A program made the translations under genes and the position numbers. DNA of 64,000 nucleotides from positions 62,001-126,000 of the forward strand of contig NZ_JPER01000005.1 in assembly GCF_000753715.1 (NCBI RefSeq), given 5' to 3'. The notes below the pieces were generated by a model. It worked only from the letters and a program-made list of their open reading frames with translations. It did no database searches and was not told the DNA's origin. Shown here piece after piece: positions 33,632 through 42,780 of the stretch; positions within the stretch are counted from its first letter, which is position 1; the number at the start of each line of letters is the position of its first letter. This DNA is from Pseudidiomarina salinarum (GTDB taxonomy: Bacteria; Pseudomonadota; Gammaproteobacteria; Enterobacterales; Alteromonadaceae).

Positions 33632-34780
33632 ATGAGCACATCAACAGACACCAGCAAGCTGGATCAAGCCCGTGAATTGATGCAGGGTTTTGCTGAGCGT
33701 ACCGGTCTTGCCAATGACAGCGGCGATGCCGCCCGGCGTTATCTCTGGACCGACGCCTTCGCGACGCTGAATTTTCTCGCCCTCAAGCGTATTGATAACG
33801 ATAAGGCCTTTGAGGCGCGGGCGTTGCGCACCATTAAAGAGGTGCATTGCCACCTGGGCCAATATGCGGAGAAAGATTCCCGTGACGGCTGGATTAGCGG
33901 CCTGGAGGGTGAGAAAGCCCGTGAACACCCCACTGTTGGCGGTCTTCGTATCGGTAAGAAAATGTTAGAGCGTCAGGAAGACGAACGCTACGATCAGAAC
34001 CTGGAGTGGGAACGCGACGGTCAGTACTACCATTACCATACGCGTTGGATCAACGCGCTACTCACCGCCAGCAAGCATTTTGATAACGAACAACTCGCGA
34101 CCTGGGCCGCTGAGCTGAGCATTGCCGGCTCACGCTTCATTGCCGATAAGGAAGGAGCAGGCACCAAAATGTACTGGAAGATGAGCGTGGATCTATCACG
34201 CCCGCTGGTACCTATGATGGGTGCGCATGACCCGTTGGAAGGCTTGCTTTGCGCGATGCAGGCCTACGATGAAACGGGCTCGTTCAAGTATGAGTTTGAT
34301 GGTTATATCGAGAAGCTAAAAGAACTCTGCGCCCGTTCGCACTGGGCAACGGATGATGCACTTGGCGTCGGGTCGCTCCTGCTTAATGTGGTGCGGGCGA
34401 CTGAGTTGCAGGCCTTTATGGAGCTGCCGCCAGCGGTTAAGCCAGAACGCCTGCTGCGCGACGCTGAGCAGGGTCTGGAATCGATTTATCGCTCGTTTGA
34501 CGCCAATGAGTCAGCCCGGTACCGGCTGGCGTTTCGTGAATGCGGACTGTCACTAGGGCTGCGCTGCCTGAAAGGCAATTTAGCTTTCCTCAAAGAAAAC
34601 GCAGTAGAGCCGCAGATCGATTCACCGATCTGGCAGATGGCCGAAGACATCGAAGCCTTCTGGCTGGACGAGCAAAATCAGCAGGCTCCGACTTTTCAGA
34701 ATCATCTGGATATTAATGAAGTGAGCCTCGCCGCCAGCATTCTGGCGCAAGCGAAACCGGAGATCTACACCCGCGTTTAA
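33632..34780 (+). CDS. Unknown helical protein between Pcm and erythromycin-esterase-like genes
   Basis: I do not recognise a named family. The 382-residue product has no signal peptide or membrane segment. It is rich in Trp, Tyr and His in the first half (YYHYHTRWINALLTASK near residue 131) and predicted to be mostly helical, with repeats that look like an alpha/alpha toroid of the kind seen in glycan-acting enzymes. It starts two bases after pcm and 46 bases before the erythromycin-esterase-like gene, so it belongs to the same operon. Its job is probably tied to theirs, but which is not evident. Confidence 0.65.
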   Translation: MSTSTDTSKLDQARELMQGFAERTGLANDSGDAARRYLWTDAFATLNFLALKRIDNDKAFEARALRTIKEVHCHLGQYAEKDSRDGWISGLEGEKAREHPTVGGLRIGKKMLERQEDERYDQNLEWERDGQYYHYHTRWINALLTASKHFDNEQLATWAAELSIAGSRFIADKEGAGTKMYWKMSVDLSRPLVPMMGAHDPLEGLLCAMQAYDETGSFKYEFDGYIEKLKELCARSHWATDDALGVGSLLLNVVRATELQAFMELPPAVKPERLLRDAEQGLESIYRSFDANESARYRLAFRECGLSLGLRCLKGNLAFLKENAVEPQIDSPIWQMAEDIEAFWLDEQNQQAPTFQNHLDINEVSLAASILAQAKPEIYTRV

Positions 34781-34826
34781 CCGCATTTTTCATAACAGCA
34801 TTCCCATAACAAAAGGGAGCAGACTT

Positions 34827-36125
34827 ATGACAGATTCAATTCTTAAGACAGTTCAGGACAATAAGCACGATTTCGAGAGCACTGAGGATTTGCGCCCGCT
34901 GCTGGAGCAGATTAAGGACAAACAAGTGGTGATGCTGGGTGAAGCCTCCCATGGTACCCATGAATACTATAAATGGCGTGCCCGCATGTCAAAAGTGCTG
35001 ATGGAAGACTATGGCTTTGACTTTGTCGTGGTGGAAGGCGACTGGCCACCCTGTTATGAAATCAATCGCCATGTAAAACATTACGATGATGCCGCGCAGG
35101 ATACCAAACAAGTACTCAGGAAATTTGAGCGCTGGCCGACCTGGATGTGGGCGAACTGGGAAGTACATGAGTTTGCCCGGTGGCTGCGCGAATTCAATGA
35201 GTCGCGGGACGAAGAAAAACGCAAAGGCTTCTTCGGGCTGGATGTTTACAGCCTGTGGGAGTCGATGGATGCCATTATGGATTATCTGCGTGAGGAAGAT
35301 CCCGAGGCCTATGAAACAGCAAAAACGGCGATGCGTTGCTTTGAGCCCTACCGTGATGAAGATGGCCAGCGCTACGCGATATCCACACGGTTAGTGCCTG
35401 AGGGCTGCAGTGATGAAGTCAGCCGCCTGTTAGCCGAGGTGCGCAGCAAGGCGCCAACCTACGATCAGGATCGGGAAGAAGCCTTCAGTGCCGAGCAAAA
35501 TGCCAACGTGAGTAATAATGCCGAGCGCTACTACCGGATCATGGCGACCGGCGGCGAATCGACCTGGAACCTGCGTGACCGCCATATGATGGATACCCTG
35601 AAGCGACTGATGGATTTTCACGGCAAAGACGCCAAAGGCATTGTCTGGGCTCACAACACCCATATCGGCGATGCTTCCTTTACCGACATGGGCAATCAGG
35701 GGCTGTTTAATCTTGGTGAACTGGGTCGTGAGGAATACGGCCGCCACAATGTCGCGCTGGTCGGTTTTGGTAGCTATCAGGGCAGTGTATTGGCTGGCAG
35801 CGCCTGGGGGTCGAAAGTAGAAGATATGAATTTGCCGGCGGCGCGCGAAGGCAGCTGGGAAGATATCTGCCATCAGGCCGGGAAGCAGTTTTTCTTACAT
35901 TCCGAAGATTTGCAGTCCAATCCCGGGCTGGAGCGGCGTATCCCTCACCGCGCTGTAGGGGTAGTTTATAATCCGCGGCACGAGCGCTATGGTAACTATG
36001 TACCTACGGTGATCCCGAAGCGATACGACCATTTTGTGTTCTTCGATGAGAGCCAGGCGTTACATCATATCGATATCACAGCAGATACGGTCAAAATTCC
36101 TGATACTTATCCGCACGGGCTCTAG
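34827..36125 (+). CDS. Erythromycin-esterase-family protein
   Basis: A 432-residue protein of the erythromycin esterase (EreA/EreB) superfamily. Its key residues are visible: LGEASHGTHEYYKWR (catalytic Glu and His near residues 39-43), VVEGDWPPCYEINR, and AHNTHIGDA near residue 275. The family contains macrolide esterases but also many members of unknown function, often near Pcm genes. Context (Pcm plus an unknown protein) argues against simple macrolide resistance. An AAAGGGAGC ribosome site precedes the ATG. No signal peptide, so cytoplasmic. Confidence 0.85.
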   Translation: MTDSILKTVQDNKHDFESTEDLRPLLEQIKDKQVVMLGEASHGTHEYYKWRARMSKVLMEDYGFDFVVVEGDWPPCYEINRHVKHYDDAAQDTKQVLRKFERWPTWMWANWEVHEFARWLREFNESRDEEKRKGFFGLDVYSLWESMDAIMDYLREEDPEAYETAKTAMRCFEPYRDEDGQRYAISTRLVPEGCSDEVSRLLAEVRSKAPTYDQDREEAFSAEQNANVSNNAERYYRIMATGGESTWNLRDRHMMDTLKRLMDFHGKDAKGIVWAHNTHIGDASFTDMGNQGLFNLGELGREEYGRHNVALVGFGSYQGSVLAGSAWGSKVEDMNLPAAREGSWEDICHQAGKQFFLHSEDLQSNPGLERRIPHRAVGVVYNPRHERYGNYVPTVIPKRYDHFVFFDESQALHHIDITADTVKIPDTYPHGL

Positions 36126-36151
36126 CCAGATGGCCGCCAGGCAGCTGCAGC

Positions 36152-36598
36152 TTACCAGTTAGCCAGGTAAGCCCGCAGTTCCTGCGCGCCGCCTTCTAAA
36201 AATTCTTTGCGGTCGGCCAGATAGTCCGCGTTGCTGGAATTGCTGCGGCGACGTTCCGGGGTATCACAGTAATCGCTGTAATAGCCAGACACCTGCCCAA
36301 TGCGGGTTCGCAGTGATTCGAAGTTCCGATCAAAGGTTTCGATATCGCGTTCCAGTTTTGGCGATGCGGCTTCTATTGGTCGTACCGCGTACGTCTGGCA
36401 CCAGTTTAACAAGGCATTGTACTGATCCACCTCGCGCGCTTCATTCATATAACTGATGCACTGATTCTGACGATAGGTATCGTTGGGGAATTCGTTAACG
36501 CAGGCCAGTGAATCATTGAGCGCGTCCAGTTCAGCTGCGGTGCAACCAGCCAGTAACCACGCACTTACCGCCATCACCGACAATTTAGCCCATGACAT
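36152..36598 (-). CDS. Predicted lipoprotein, unknown function
   Basis: A 148-residue protein with a signal peptide ending in the lipobox LAGC (Cys19). The mature part is helical and acidic, with four further Cys (ACVNEFPN, QCISYM, WCQTY and YCDTP), which could form two disulfides. I do not recognise a family. It is convergent with the erythromycin-esterase-like gene and stands alone on the minus strand, 83 bases after the DsbA-family gene in transcription order. Disulfide formation by a Dsb system would suit its Cys content, but there is no direct link. Confidence 0.65.
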   Translation of the reverse strand: MSWAKLSVMAVSAWLLAGCTAAELDALNDSLACVNEFPNDTYRQNQCISYMNEAREVDQYNALLNWCQTYAVRPIEAASPKLERDIETFDRNFESLRTRIGQVSGYYSDYCDTPERRRSNSSNADYLADRKEFLEGGAQELRAYLANW

Positions 36599-36681
36599 AC
36601 GGATCTTCCTTCTGGTAGCGATATTCCGGATTTTATAATTCGGGCAGGCGCTGCTGTCAATAAGGTTTTTTTAGTAAGCGG

Positions 36682-37320
36682 TTACTTCGTCTCTGCGGCA
36701 ATTTCCAACAGGCCTTTCTTAAGCAGTTCGGGTTCCTGCGCGCCGCTGATTATATATTTTTGGTCAATGATAAAAGCGGGTACGGCAGTAACGCCAGCTT
36801 GTCGGTAGACGGCCTCATCCTGACGTACATCGTCGCCGTAGTCATCAGACTGCAATACCTTTTGCGCTGCGGTGGCGTCTAAACCAGCCCGGTCGACACA
36901 GGTGAGCAGTACATTGTGATCCGATACGTCATCGGCATGCCCGAAGTAAGCCTCAAACAGCGCCATTTTCAGTTCGGTCTGGAGGTCAAACTGTTTGGCC
37001 CATTTGACCAGGCGATGGGCATCGAAGGTGTTGCAGGTCAGCCGTTGCTGCATTTTGCTGAAATCCAGGCCCAGATCGCTGGCGATAAGCATCATCTGCT
37101 CCTGACTTTGCTCCATTTCAGCTTCGCTGCGGCCGTATTTACGGCTTAACGCCGGCAGGATTGGTTCCTGCGGGGCATTGGGATCAGGATTGAGCTCAAA
37201 AGCGTGCCACTCAAGGGTGAAATCGTGCCCGTCCGCCAGTTGCTTCATGGCGACTTGCAGTCGCGCGTAACCAATGGCGCACCAGGGGCAGGCAATGTCA
37301 GAAACAATATCAATATGCAT
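36682..37320 (-). CDS. DsbA-family oxidoreductase (FrnE-like)
   Basis: A 212-residue thioredoxin-fold protein of the DSBA/FrnE subgroup with the active-site motif CPWC near residue 12 (IVSDIACPWCAIGYARL). The C-terminal cis-Pro region TAVPAFIIDQKYIISGAQ is intact. I chose the ATG at 37320; a GTG 12 bases upstream is also possible. There is no signal peptide, so it is cytoplasmic like most of this subgroup, where roles in polyketide or glutathione-linked reactions have been proposed. It is divergent from the carbamate kinase gene across 152 bases. Confidence 0.85.
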   Translation of the reverse strand: MHIDIVSDIACPWCAIGYARLQVAMKQLADGHDFTLEWHAFELNPDPNAPQEPILPALSRKYGRSEAEMEQSQEQMMLIASDLGLDFSKMQQRLTCNTFDAHRLVKWAKQFDLQTELKMALFEAYFGHADDVSDHNVLLTCVDRAGLDATAAQKVLQSDDYGDDVRQDEAVYRQAGVTAVPAFIIDQKYIISGAQEPELLKKGLLEIAAETK

Positions 37321-37472
37321 ATTAACGGTCACAACCTTTTCTGTTTGATTTAAAGCATGATTTACCAAGAGTATAGCGAACTATTGGCGGCTCTGCTGCG
37401 GTGCTGGACGGCGCTACTGGTCATCGACTAGGGTTAAGTTTAGATATTTAACTATTTTTTTGGAGGTTCATG

Positions 37473-38384
37473 ATGCTCGTGGTAGCGGCTTTAGGCGGCA
37501 ATGCGCTGTTGCGTTGTGGTGAGGATGTCACCGCCGAAAATCAGCGGGAAAACGTGAAAAAAGCGGTGCATGCGCTGGCTGATATCGTGCGCGCTGGCCA
37601 CCGGCTGGTGGTAACCCATGGCAACGGACCGCAGATTGGTTTGCTGGCGCTGCAAAACCACGCCTATGATCCGGACAAGACCTTCCCGTTGGATATTCTG
37701 GGCGCTGAAACTGAGGGCATGATCGGCTATTTGCTGGAGCAGGAACTTGAAAATCAACTTGGTGAAGGTTTTCCGGTGGCCACCGTTTTGACTCAGATCG
37801 CTGTGGATCCCGGTGATCCGGCGTTTGAGAAGCCCACTAAGTTTATCGGGCCGGTTTATAGCAAAGATGAAGCCGAAAAATTAAAGGACAAGCACGGCTG
37901 GGATATCGCCAGAGACGGTGATAACTGGCGGCGGGTGGTGCCATCGCCCGAGCCGAAGAAGATTCAGGACCTCAAAGTGCTGAAGATTTTGCTGGAGCAG
38001 CAGGTGATTGCTATCTGTATCGGTGGCGGGGGTATTCCCATTGTGAGACAGGACGACGGCACCTATACCGGCGTTGAGGCAGTGATTGATAAAGATGCGG
38101 CCAGTGCGCTTCTGGCCGAAGAGGTGCAGGCGGATGCCCTGCTGCTGCTGACCGATGTGAAGGCAGTTTATAAGGATTTTGATGGTCCGGATGAGCAGGC
38201 TATCAGCCAGATTACCGTTACCGAGGCCGAAGCATTTGATGCTCCGGCAGGTTCTATGGGGCCGAAACTCGCTGCCGCCGCGCGTTTTGCCCGTACCGGT
38301 GACTTTGCTGCTATTGGTCGGCTGGAAGACGCGCCGGCAATGCTGGCGGGGAGCGCTGGTACCCGCATTGTGCGCGGCGATTAA
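37473..38384 (+). CDS. arcC: Carbamate kinase
   Basis: Catalyses ATP plus carbamate to and from ADP plus carbamoyl phosphate. The 303 residues match the family. Motifs are LGGNALL at the start, VTHGNGPQIGLLALQNHAY near residue 47 and the nucleotide-binding AVIDKDAASALLAEEV near residue 208, with the C-terminal AIIGRL-type strand. GGAGG lies six bases before the ATG at 37473, better spaced than the ATG at 37470. The usual partners arcA (arginine deiminase) and arcB (ornithine carbamoyltransferase) are not nearby, so it is an orphan. It is convergent with kynureninase. Confidence 0.93.
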   Translation: MLVVAALGGNALLRCGEDVTAENQRENVKKAVHALADIVRAGHRLVVTHGNGPQIGLLALQNHAYDPDKTFPLDILGAETEGMIGYLLEQELENQLGEGFPVATVLTQIAVDPGDPAFEKPTKFIGPVYSKDEAEKLKDKHGWDIARDGDNWRRVVPSPEPKKIQDLKVLKILLEQQVIAICIGGGGIPIVRQDDGTYTGVEAVIDKDAASALLAEEVQADALLLLTDVKAVYKDFDGPDEQAISQITVTEAEAFDAPAGSMGPKLAAAARFARTGDFAAIGRLEDAPAMLAGSAGTRIVRGD

Positions 38385-38390
38385 AGCCGC

Positions 38391-39638
38391 TCAGGTAACC
38401 GTATTGCGCTGCTGCCAGCGAGGGTCTAAATGGGCTTTGCTGGCCAACACGTCTTTTAAGACACCTGCTGCGTCCCATACATCGGCATAGCTGGTATACA
38501 GCGGGGCAAAGCCAAAGCGCAGGTAGTCCGGAGCACGAAAATCAGCGATCACGCCAGCTTCAATGAGTGCCTGACAGATACCGTAAGCATGCTCATGACG
38601 ATAGGATAGCTGGCTGCCGCGAGTAACCGGATCGGTCGGCGAGATCAGGTGTAGTTCGTTGCTGAGGCCATGCTGCTCAATTAAGGAATGAAACAGCTCT
38701 GACAGCTGAATGGATTTACTGCGCACTTCGGCCAGGCTAACGCCGTCAAAGGCCTCCAGCGCAGCATCTACGGCGCACATGGATAGCACCGGCGGTGTTC
38801 CTGACAGAAACTGTGTCATATCGTCAGCGGCTTCATAGTGCGGACTGAAATCAAAGGGTCGCACATGCCCCATCCAGCCACACAGTGGCTGCTGCAGCGC
38901 CCGGTGGTGCCGCTTCGCCGCGTAGACAAAGGCCGGGGCGCCGGGGCCGCCGTTCAGGTATTTATAGGTGCAGCCAATAGCAAAATCTACCTGCCAGTTA
39001 TCCAGCTCCACCGGCATCACGCCGGCGCTATGGGCGAGATCGGCAATCATCAGCGCGCCATGCAGCTGGGCAGTGGCAGTTAATGCCTGCAAATCCAGGC
39101 GGCGGCCGGTGCGGAAGTTCACCTCAGTGGCCAGTACCGCGGCGGTTTTTTCACTGATACTGTTCGCTAGCTCGCTTTCTTCCACCATTACCAGATGACA
39201 GCGGCTGGCGCCCAGTAATTGCTCAAGCCCCTGTACCATGTAAAGATCTGTGGGGAAGTTATCCACGGTCGAGAGGATCTGATTGCGCCCCGGCTGAAGC
39301 TGCAGGGCCGCGGCCAGCACTTTGAACAGATTCACGGAGATCGAGTCGCAGCACACGACCTGGCCGTCAGCCACACCAATCAAGCGGCCGATTTTATTGC
39401 CAACCTGCTGCGGTAGTTGAATCCAGTTATGGCGGTTCCAACTGGTGATCAGATGCTCGCCCCACTGCGTGGTGGTAGTGTCGGCCACCCGTTGCTGCGT
39501 GGCATAGCTCATCAGCCCCAGTGAGTTGCCGTCCAGATAAATCGTATCGGCGGGCAGATGAAACTGACCGCGGCGGCTCGCCAGCGGATCCTGTTCATCC
39601 AGCCTGCTGATATCCTTTTTAGTGATCGATCTTGTCAT
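38391..39638 (-). CDS. kynU: Kynureninase
   Basis: A 415-residue pyridoxal-phosphate enzyme that cleaves kynurenine to anthranilate and alanine in tryptophan degradation. Motifs are YLDGNSLGLM near residue 33, the PLP-binding Lys in FAIGCTYKYLNGGPGAPAFV near residue 230, and HVRPFDFSP. It is the second gene of a pair: its start overlaps the stop of the preceding alpha/beta hydrolase by four bases (ATGA at 39635-39638). Tryptophan 2,3-dioxygenase is not in the window. It is convergent with the carbamate kinase gene, seven bases away. Confidence 0.96.
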   Translation of the reverse strand: MTRSITKKDISRLDEQDPLASRRGQFHLPADTIYLDGNSLGLMSYATQQRVADTTTTQWGEHLITSWNRHNWIQLPQQVGNKIGRLIGVADGQVVCCDSISVNLFKVLAAALQLQPGRNQILSTVDNFPTDLYMVQGLEQLLGASRCHLVMVEESELANSISEKTAAVLATEVNFRTGRRLDLQALTATAQLHGALMIADLAHSAGVMPVELDNWQVDFAIGCTYKYLNGGPGAPAFVYAAKRHHRALQQPLCGWMGHVRPFDFSPHYEAADDMTQFLSGTPPVLSMCAVDAALEAFDGVSLAEVRSKSIQLSELFHSLIEQHGLSNELHLISPTDPVTRGSQLSYRHEHAYGICQALIEAGVIADFRAPDYLRFGFAPLYTSYADVWDAAGVLKDVLASKAHLDPRWQQRNTVT

Positions 39639-40510
39639 TTACCTGGCTCCTCGGGAAAGGCCGTTTTAAGGGATTCAATTATCTGTGCCCATGCCGGTGC
39701 ACCGGGGTGAATCATATCAAAATGGCCGGCATTCTGAACCCATACGGTGGTTGCGCCCGGTAGCCCGGCCTGACTGGCAGCAACGATCTTATCGGCGGTA
39801 CCCTGAATAAGAATAGTTTGGGAGTGGGCTGGGCGGGCGGCAGGATTGGCCTGCTGATAGCGCTCCGGTATAGCGTCCGGCTTGCCCCCCATAAATGACG
39901 GTGTTGCGCGCTCGCAGCTGTTGTCGCCGTTAGCGTAAGCCGGAAGATTCGTTATTGCTGCGAGGCCAATCACCGCATCGACGCCAAGTTCAGCGGGCGC
40001 ATCTGATGCCGCTAGCAATGCCAGATGGCCGCCGGCAGAGTGCCCCATTAATGCCACCCGCGATAAGTCCAGTTGCTGTTCCGCAAGGGCCTGAAGCGCG
40101 GCCTGCACATCCTGATAGGAACCGGGCCAGCCGCCACCGGCATCACCGGTGCGACGGTATTCGATGGACCAGACCGCATAACCGGCGTCAGCGAGGGCGG
40201 TGGTAAAAGCCCTGGTATGCCCGATATCGTAGGCATTCAGCCAACAGCCGCCGTGGATAAAGGCGATTACCGGCGCCGGACCCGTCTGCTCCGGTAACCA
40301 TAGCTCAGCATATTGCAGTGGATCGGGGCCGTAACTTACAACTTGATCCGGATTCCCTGGTTGCAACTGAGCGACCGCCGGATAAGGAACATCAGAGGCA
40401 ACCGGCGCATAACGTGGCGGAGTGGCTGTACAGGCCAGCAATGTCGCGGCCGCGACCAGCAAAGCCTTGGTGCGGATTGCAGTTGTAAATCGTTGAGTTA
40501 AACCCGGCAT
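39635..40510 (-). CDS. Alpha/beta hydrolase coupled to kynureninase, kynurenine formamidase-like but with a lipobox
   Basis: A 291-residue alpha/beta hydrolase of the esterase/lipase group that includes kynurenine formamidase (BNA7/KynB-like). The oxyanion motif is HGGCW and the nucleophile elbow GHSAGGH. The gene overlaps kynureninase by four bases, which supports the formamidase role: N-formylkynurenine to kynurenine. Against this, with the ATG at 40510 the N-terminus carries a signal peptide ending LLAC (Cys27), predicting an outer-envelope lipoprotein. A cytoplasmic start further downstream has no obvious ribosome site. It is divergent from the NDH-2 gene across 82 bases. Confidence 0.75.
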   Translation of the reverse strand: MPGLTQRFTTAIRTKALLVAAATLLACTATPPRYAPVASDVPYPAVAQLQPGNPDQVVSYGPDPLQYAELWLPEQTGPAPVIAFIHGGCWLNAYDIGHTRAFTTALADAGYAVWSIEYRRTGDAGGGWPGSYQDVQAALQALAEQQLDLSRVALMGHSAGGHLALLAASDAPAELGVDAVIGLAAITNLPAYANGDNSCERATPSFMGGKPDAIPERYQQANPAARPAHSQTILIQGTADKIVAASQAGLPGATTVWVQNAGHFDMIHPGAPAWAQIIESLKTAFPEEPGK

Positions 40511-40592
40511 GATAAAAAACTTCCTTATGAATCCCGTTACGGCGCTCGGTGCTTCAGCTATAATACCAGCATTATTTCTGTCAGGATCAGTT

Positions 40593-41888
40593 ATGCAAGA
40601 CCAACATATTATCGTCGTCGGCGGTGGTGCCGGCGGTCTGGAACTGGTTACGCGCTTAGGCAAGAAGTATAAAAACGATCCCCGCGTACGGGTAACGCTT
40701 ATCGACCGTTACCTTACCCATGTCTGGAAGCCATTGCTACATGAAGTGGCGGCCGGTGCCCTTGATGCCGACTCCGATGGCGTTGATTACCGCATTCAGG
40801 CGGCGAATCATGGCTTTCATTTCCGGCCCGGCGATTTAGCCGACATTGATGTCAAAAATAAGAGTATTGTTCTGGCACCAATCTTTGACCGGGATGGCGA
40901 GGAGCTGGTGCCCGGGCGCACCATGAGCTATACCCGGCTGGTGCTGGCCATTGGTTCAGTGACCAACGACTTTGGTACCAAAGGGGCAGAAGAGCACTGC
41001 TATTTTATTGATGATGTGAAGCAGGCCACGCGTTTTCACCATACCCTGATGAATACCTTTTTATCGATGCAGGCGCATAACTACGACCATCCGATGCGGG
41101 TAGCCATAGTCGGTGCCGGTGCCACCGGCGTAGAACTGGCGGCGGAACTTTATAAATCCGCGGAATTAATCCGGGCCTATGGCTTCGAGGATTTTGATCT
41201 CAGCCAGTTACAGATCTGCGTGATTGAAGCCGCGCCACGAATCTTGCCGATGCTGCCGGAGCGTATTGCGGATTCAGCGCGTAAGAAGCTTGAGAAAATC
41301 GGCGTTAAGGTGGTTGTCGACACCCCTATCACTGAGGTGCATGACAAAGGTTTTGAAACCCAAAGTGGCGACGTTATTGAGGCCGAACTGAAAGTCTGGG
41401 CTGCGGGTGTACGGGCGCCGAAGTTCCTGAGTCAGATTGATGGCCTGGAAACTAATAAAAACAACCATATTCTGGTTACTGCGCTGCTGCAGGCTACGAC
41501 TGATCCTTCTATTTATGTGATTGGTGATTGTGCGGCCTGTACCCAGCCCGATGGTTCGCGGGTACCGCCACGGGCGCAGGCAGCTCATCAGATGGCCAAG
41601 CATGTTTATGATGCGATCCAGCGCGATTTTAATGGCCAGCCATTAAAACCTTTTATCTATCGCGATCATGGTTCGCTGGTGTCGTTGGCAGATTACACCG
41701 CCGTCGGCACAGTGATGGGACGTGTAACCCGCGGCGCCATGATGGTGGAAGGCTGGCTGGCGCGGCTGATGTATAAATCGCTGTACCGTATGCATCAAGT
41801 TGAAGTGCACGGCTATTTTCGTACCTTCCTGTTTATTATCGTGCAGAAAATTAACCGCCGCCTGAAGCCGCGATTAAAATTACACTGA
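40593..41888 (+). CDS. Type II NADH:quinone oxidoreductase
   Basis: A 431-residue non-proton-pumping NADH dehydrogenase (NDH-2), which moves electrons from NADH to quinone at the inner face of the membrane. The FAD-binding motif is VVGGGAGGLELVTRLG at residues 8-23 and the NAD-binding motif is VAIVGAGATGVELAAEL near residue 170. The second FAD site is YVIGDCAAC near residue 308. The ATG at 40593 is chosen because the FAD motif then sits at the usual distance; an earlier start would add a non-family segment. A TATAAT lies at 40559-40564 upstream. The C-terminus is amphipathic, for membrane attachment. Confidence 0.93.
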   Translation: MQDQHIIVVGGGAGGLELVTRLGKKYKNDPRVRVTLIDRYLTHVWKPLLHEVAAGALDADSDGVDYRIQAANHGFHFRPGDLADIDVKNKSIVLAPIFDRDGEELVPGRTMSYTRLVLAIGSVTNDFGTKGAEEHCYFIDDVKQATRFHHTLMNTFLSMQAHNYDHPMRVAIVGAGATGVELAAELYKSAELIRAYGFEDFDLSQLQICVIEAAPRILPMLPERIADSARKKLEKIGVKVVVDTPITEVHDKGFETQSGDVIEAELKVWAAGVRAPKFLSQIDGLETNKNNHILVTALLQATTDPSIYVIGDCAACTQPDGSRVPPRAQAAHQMAKHVYDAIQRDFNGQPLKPFIYRDHGSLVSLADYTAVGTVMGRVTRGAMMVEGWLARLMYKSLYRMHQVEVHGYFRTFLFIIVQKINRRLKPRLKLH

Positions 41889-41955
41889 CCCTATAGCATG
41901 TTGGTTAAAATTTGTACTAAACTAATCAGTGGCAACAGACTGCCAGGAGGTGATT

Positions 41956-42171
41956 ATGCGGTACTTATTAATTGTTATCGGTATTAGTGTAATGAGCTTC
42001 AACTTATCAGGCTGTCAGCAGACGAACTCTGCGACTGTAGCTAAACGAACTGTAAATCATGAGTACGTACAGGCCGTCGAAGATGCAGCCAACAACAGCT
42101 CAGTAAAACGAGTTGAAATTATCTGGGTTAATCCGCCTACCGTCGAAGTCGCGAATAACGACACCAACTAA
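41956..42171 (+). CDS. Small predicted lipoprotein
   Basis: A 71-residue protein with a lipobox LSGC (Cys20) after a hydrophobic signal segment. The mature part is only about 52 residues and includes VKRVEIIWVNPPTVEV, a beta-rich stretch. The ATG at 41956 has a perfect AGGAGG six bases upstream; the longer reading from 41929 would place the signal segment too far from the start. I do not recognise a family. It stands alone on the plus strand, 67 bases after NDH-2. Confidence 0.7.
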   Translation: MRYLLIVIGISVMSFNLSGCQQTNSATVAKRTVNHEYVQAVEDAANNSSVKRVEIIWVNPPTVEVANNDTN

Positions 42172-42194
42172 GGATCTCTCAGACACGGATGTCT

Positions 42195-42713
42195 TTATTC
42201 GTGTTGAAACCGGGATTCAATATCCTGGTGGAGTTGCTTTTTCAGCCCCAACAGAAATAGCACTTCAGTAACCACAAACAGCGGACCTACGGCGAGGCCC
42301 ATCACATCATCAACAAATGCAGGTTTACGACCTTCAAAATAATGCCCGATAAACTGAATGATCCAGCCGACCACGAACAGGCCGATGCCCCAGCTTAGCC
42401 AGGCAGCGGTACCAAGCTGTGCGACTATGCCGCCAAGCCATACGGCGAGCAGCAATAATACGGTCATTACCAGGCCGATACCCAGATCCAGTCGCGCATA
42501 AAACGCTGAGGCGAACAGGCTGATAATCAGCGCCGGGCTAAGCCAGAGGGTTAGGTTTTCAGCGCCGGGTACGCTGGTTATAACCAGCGGTCGCGATAGT
42601 AAAATCTCGATGGCGATCACAATCATAGGCACGCCCAGAATATGAGTCGCTACATTACGGCGGTCGCGGTGATAGGCGGCGTAGCTGGCAAGGTGCTCGG
42701 TTATTGTTTTCAT
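42195..42713 (-). CDS. DUF962/Mpo1-like membrane protein
   Basis: A 172-residue integral membrane protein of the DUF962 (YGL010w/Mpo1-like) family, with four to five membrane segments. The conserved N-terminal motif YAAYHRDRRNVATHILGVP and C-terminal HYFEGRKPAFVDDVMGL are both typical. The yeast member Mpo1 is an iron-dependent dioxygenase in fatty-acid alpha-oxidation, and the conserved His residues (YHRD, THILG, HYFEG) agree. The ATG at 42713 gives the normal family start. It is divergent from the PerM-like gene across 67 bases. Confidence 0.85.
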   Translation of the reverse strand: MKTITEHLASYAAYHRDRRNVATHILGVPMIVIAIEILLSRPLVITSVPGAENLTLWLSPALIISLFASAFYARLDLGIGLVMTVLLLLAVWLGGIVAQLGTAAWLSWGIGLFVVGWIIQFIGHYFEGRKPAFVDDVMGLAVGPLFVVTEVLFLLGLKKQLHQDIESRFQHE

Positions 42714-42780
42714 GGGCTTGCTCACTTGTTGTTTTGTTGTCAATATTACCGCGTTTGCTCTAAACCACAAGGATAACTAA

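Noticed and set aside
42171-42200. Short AGACA/TGTCT hairpin after the small lipoprotein gene
   Set aside because: A five-base stem with a weak T tract is below what I would accept as a terminator.
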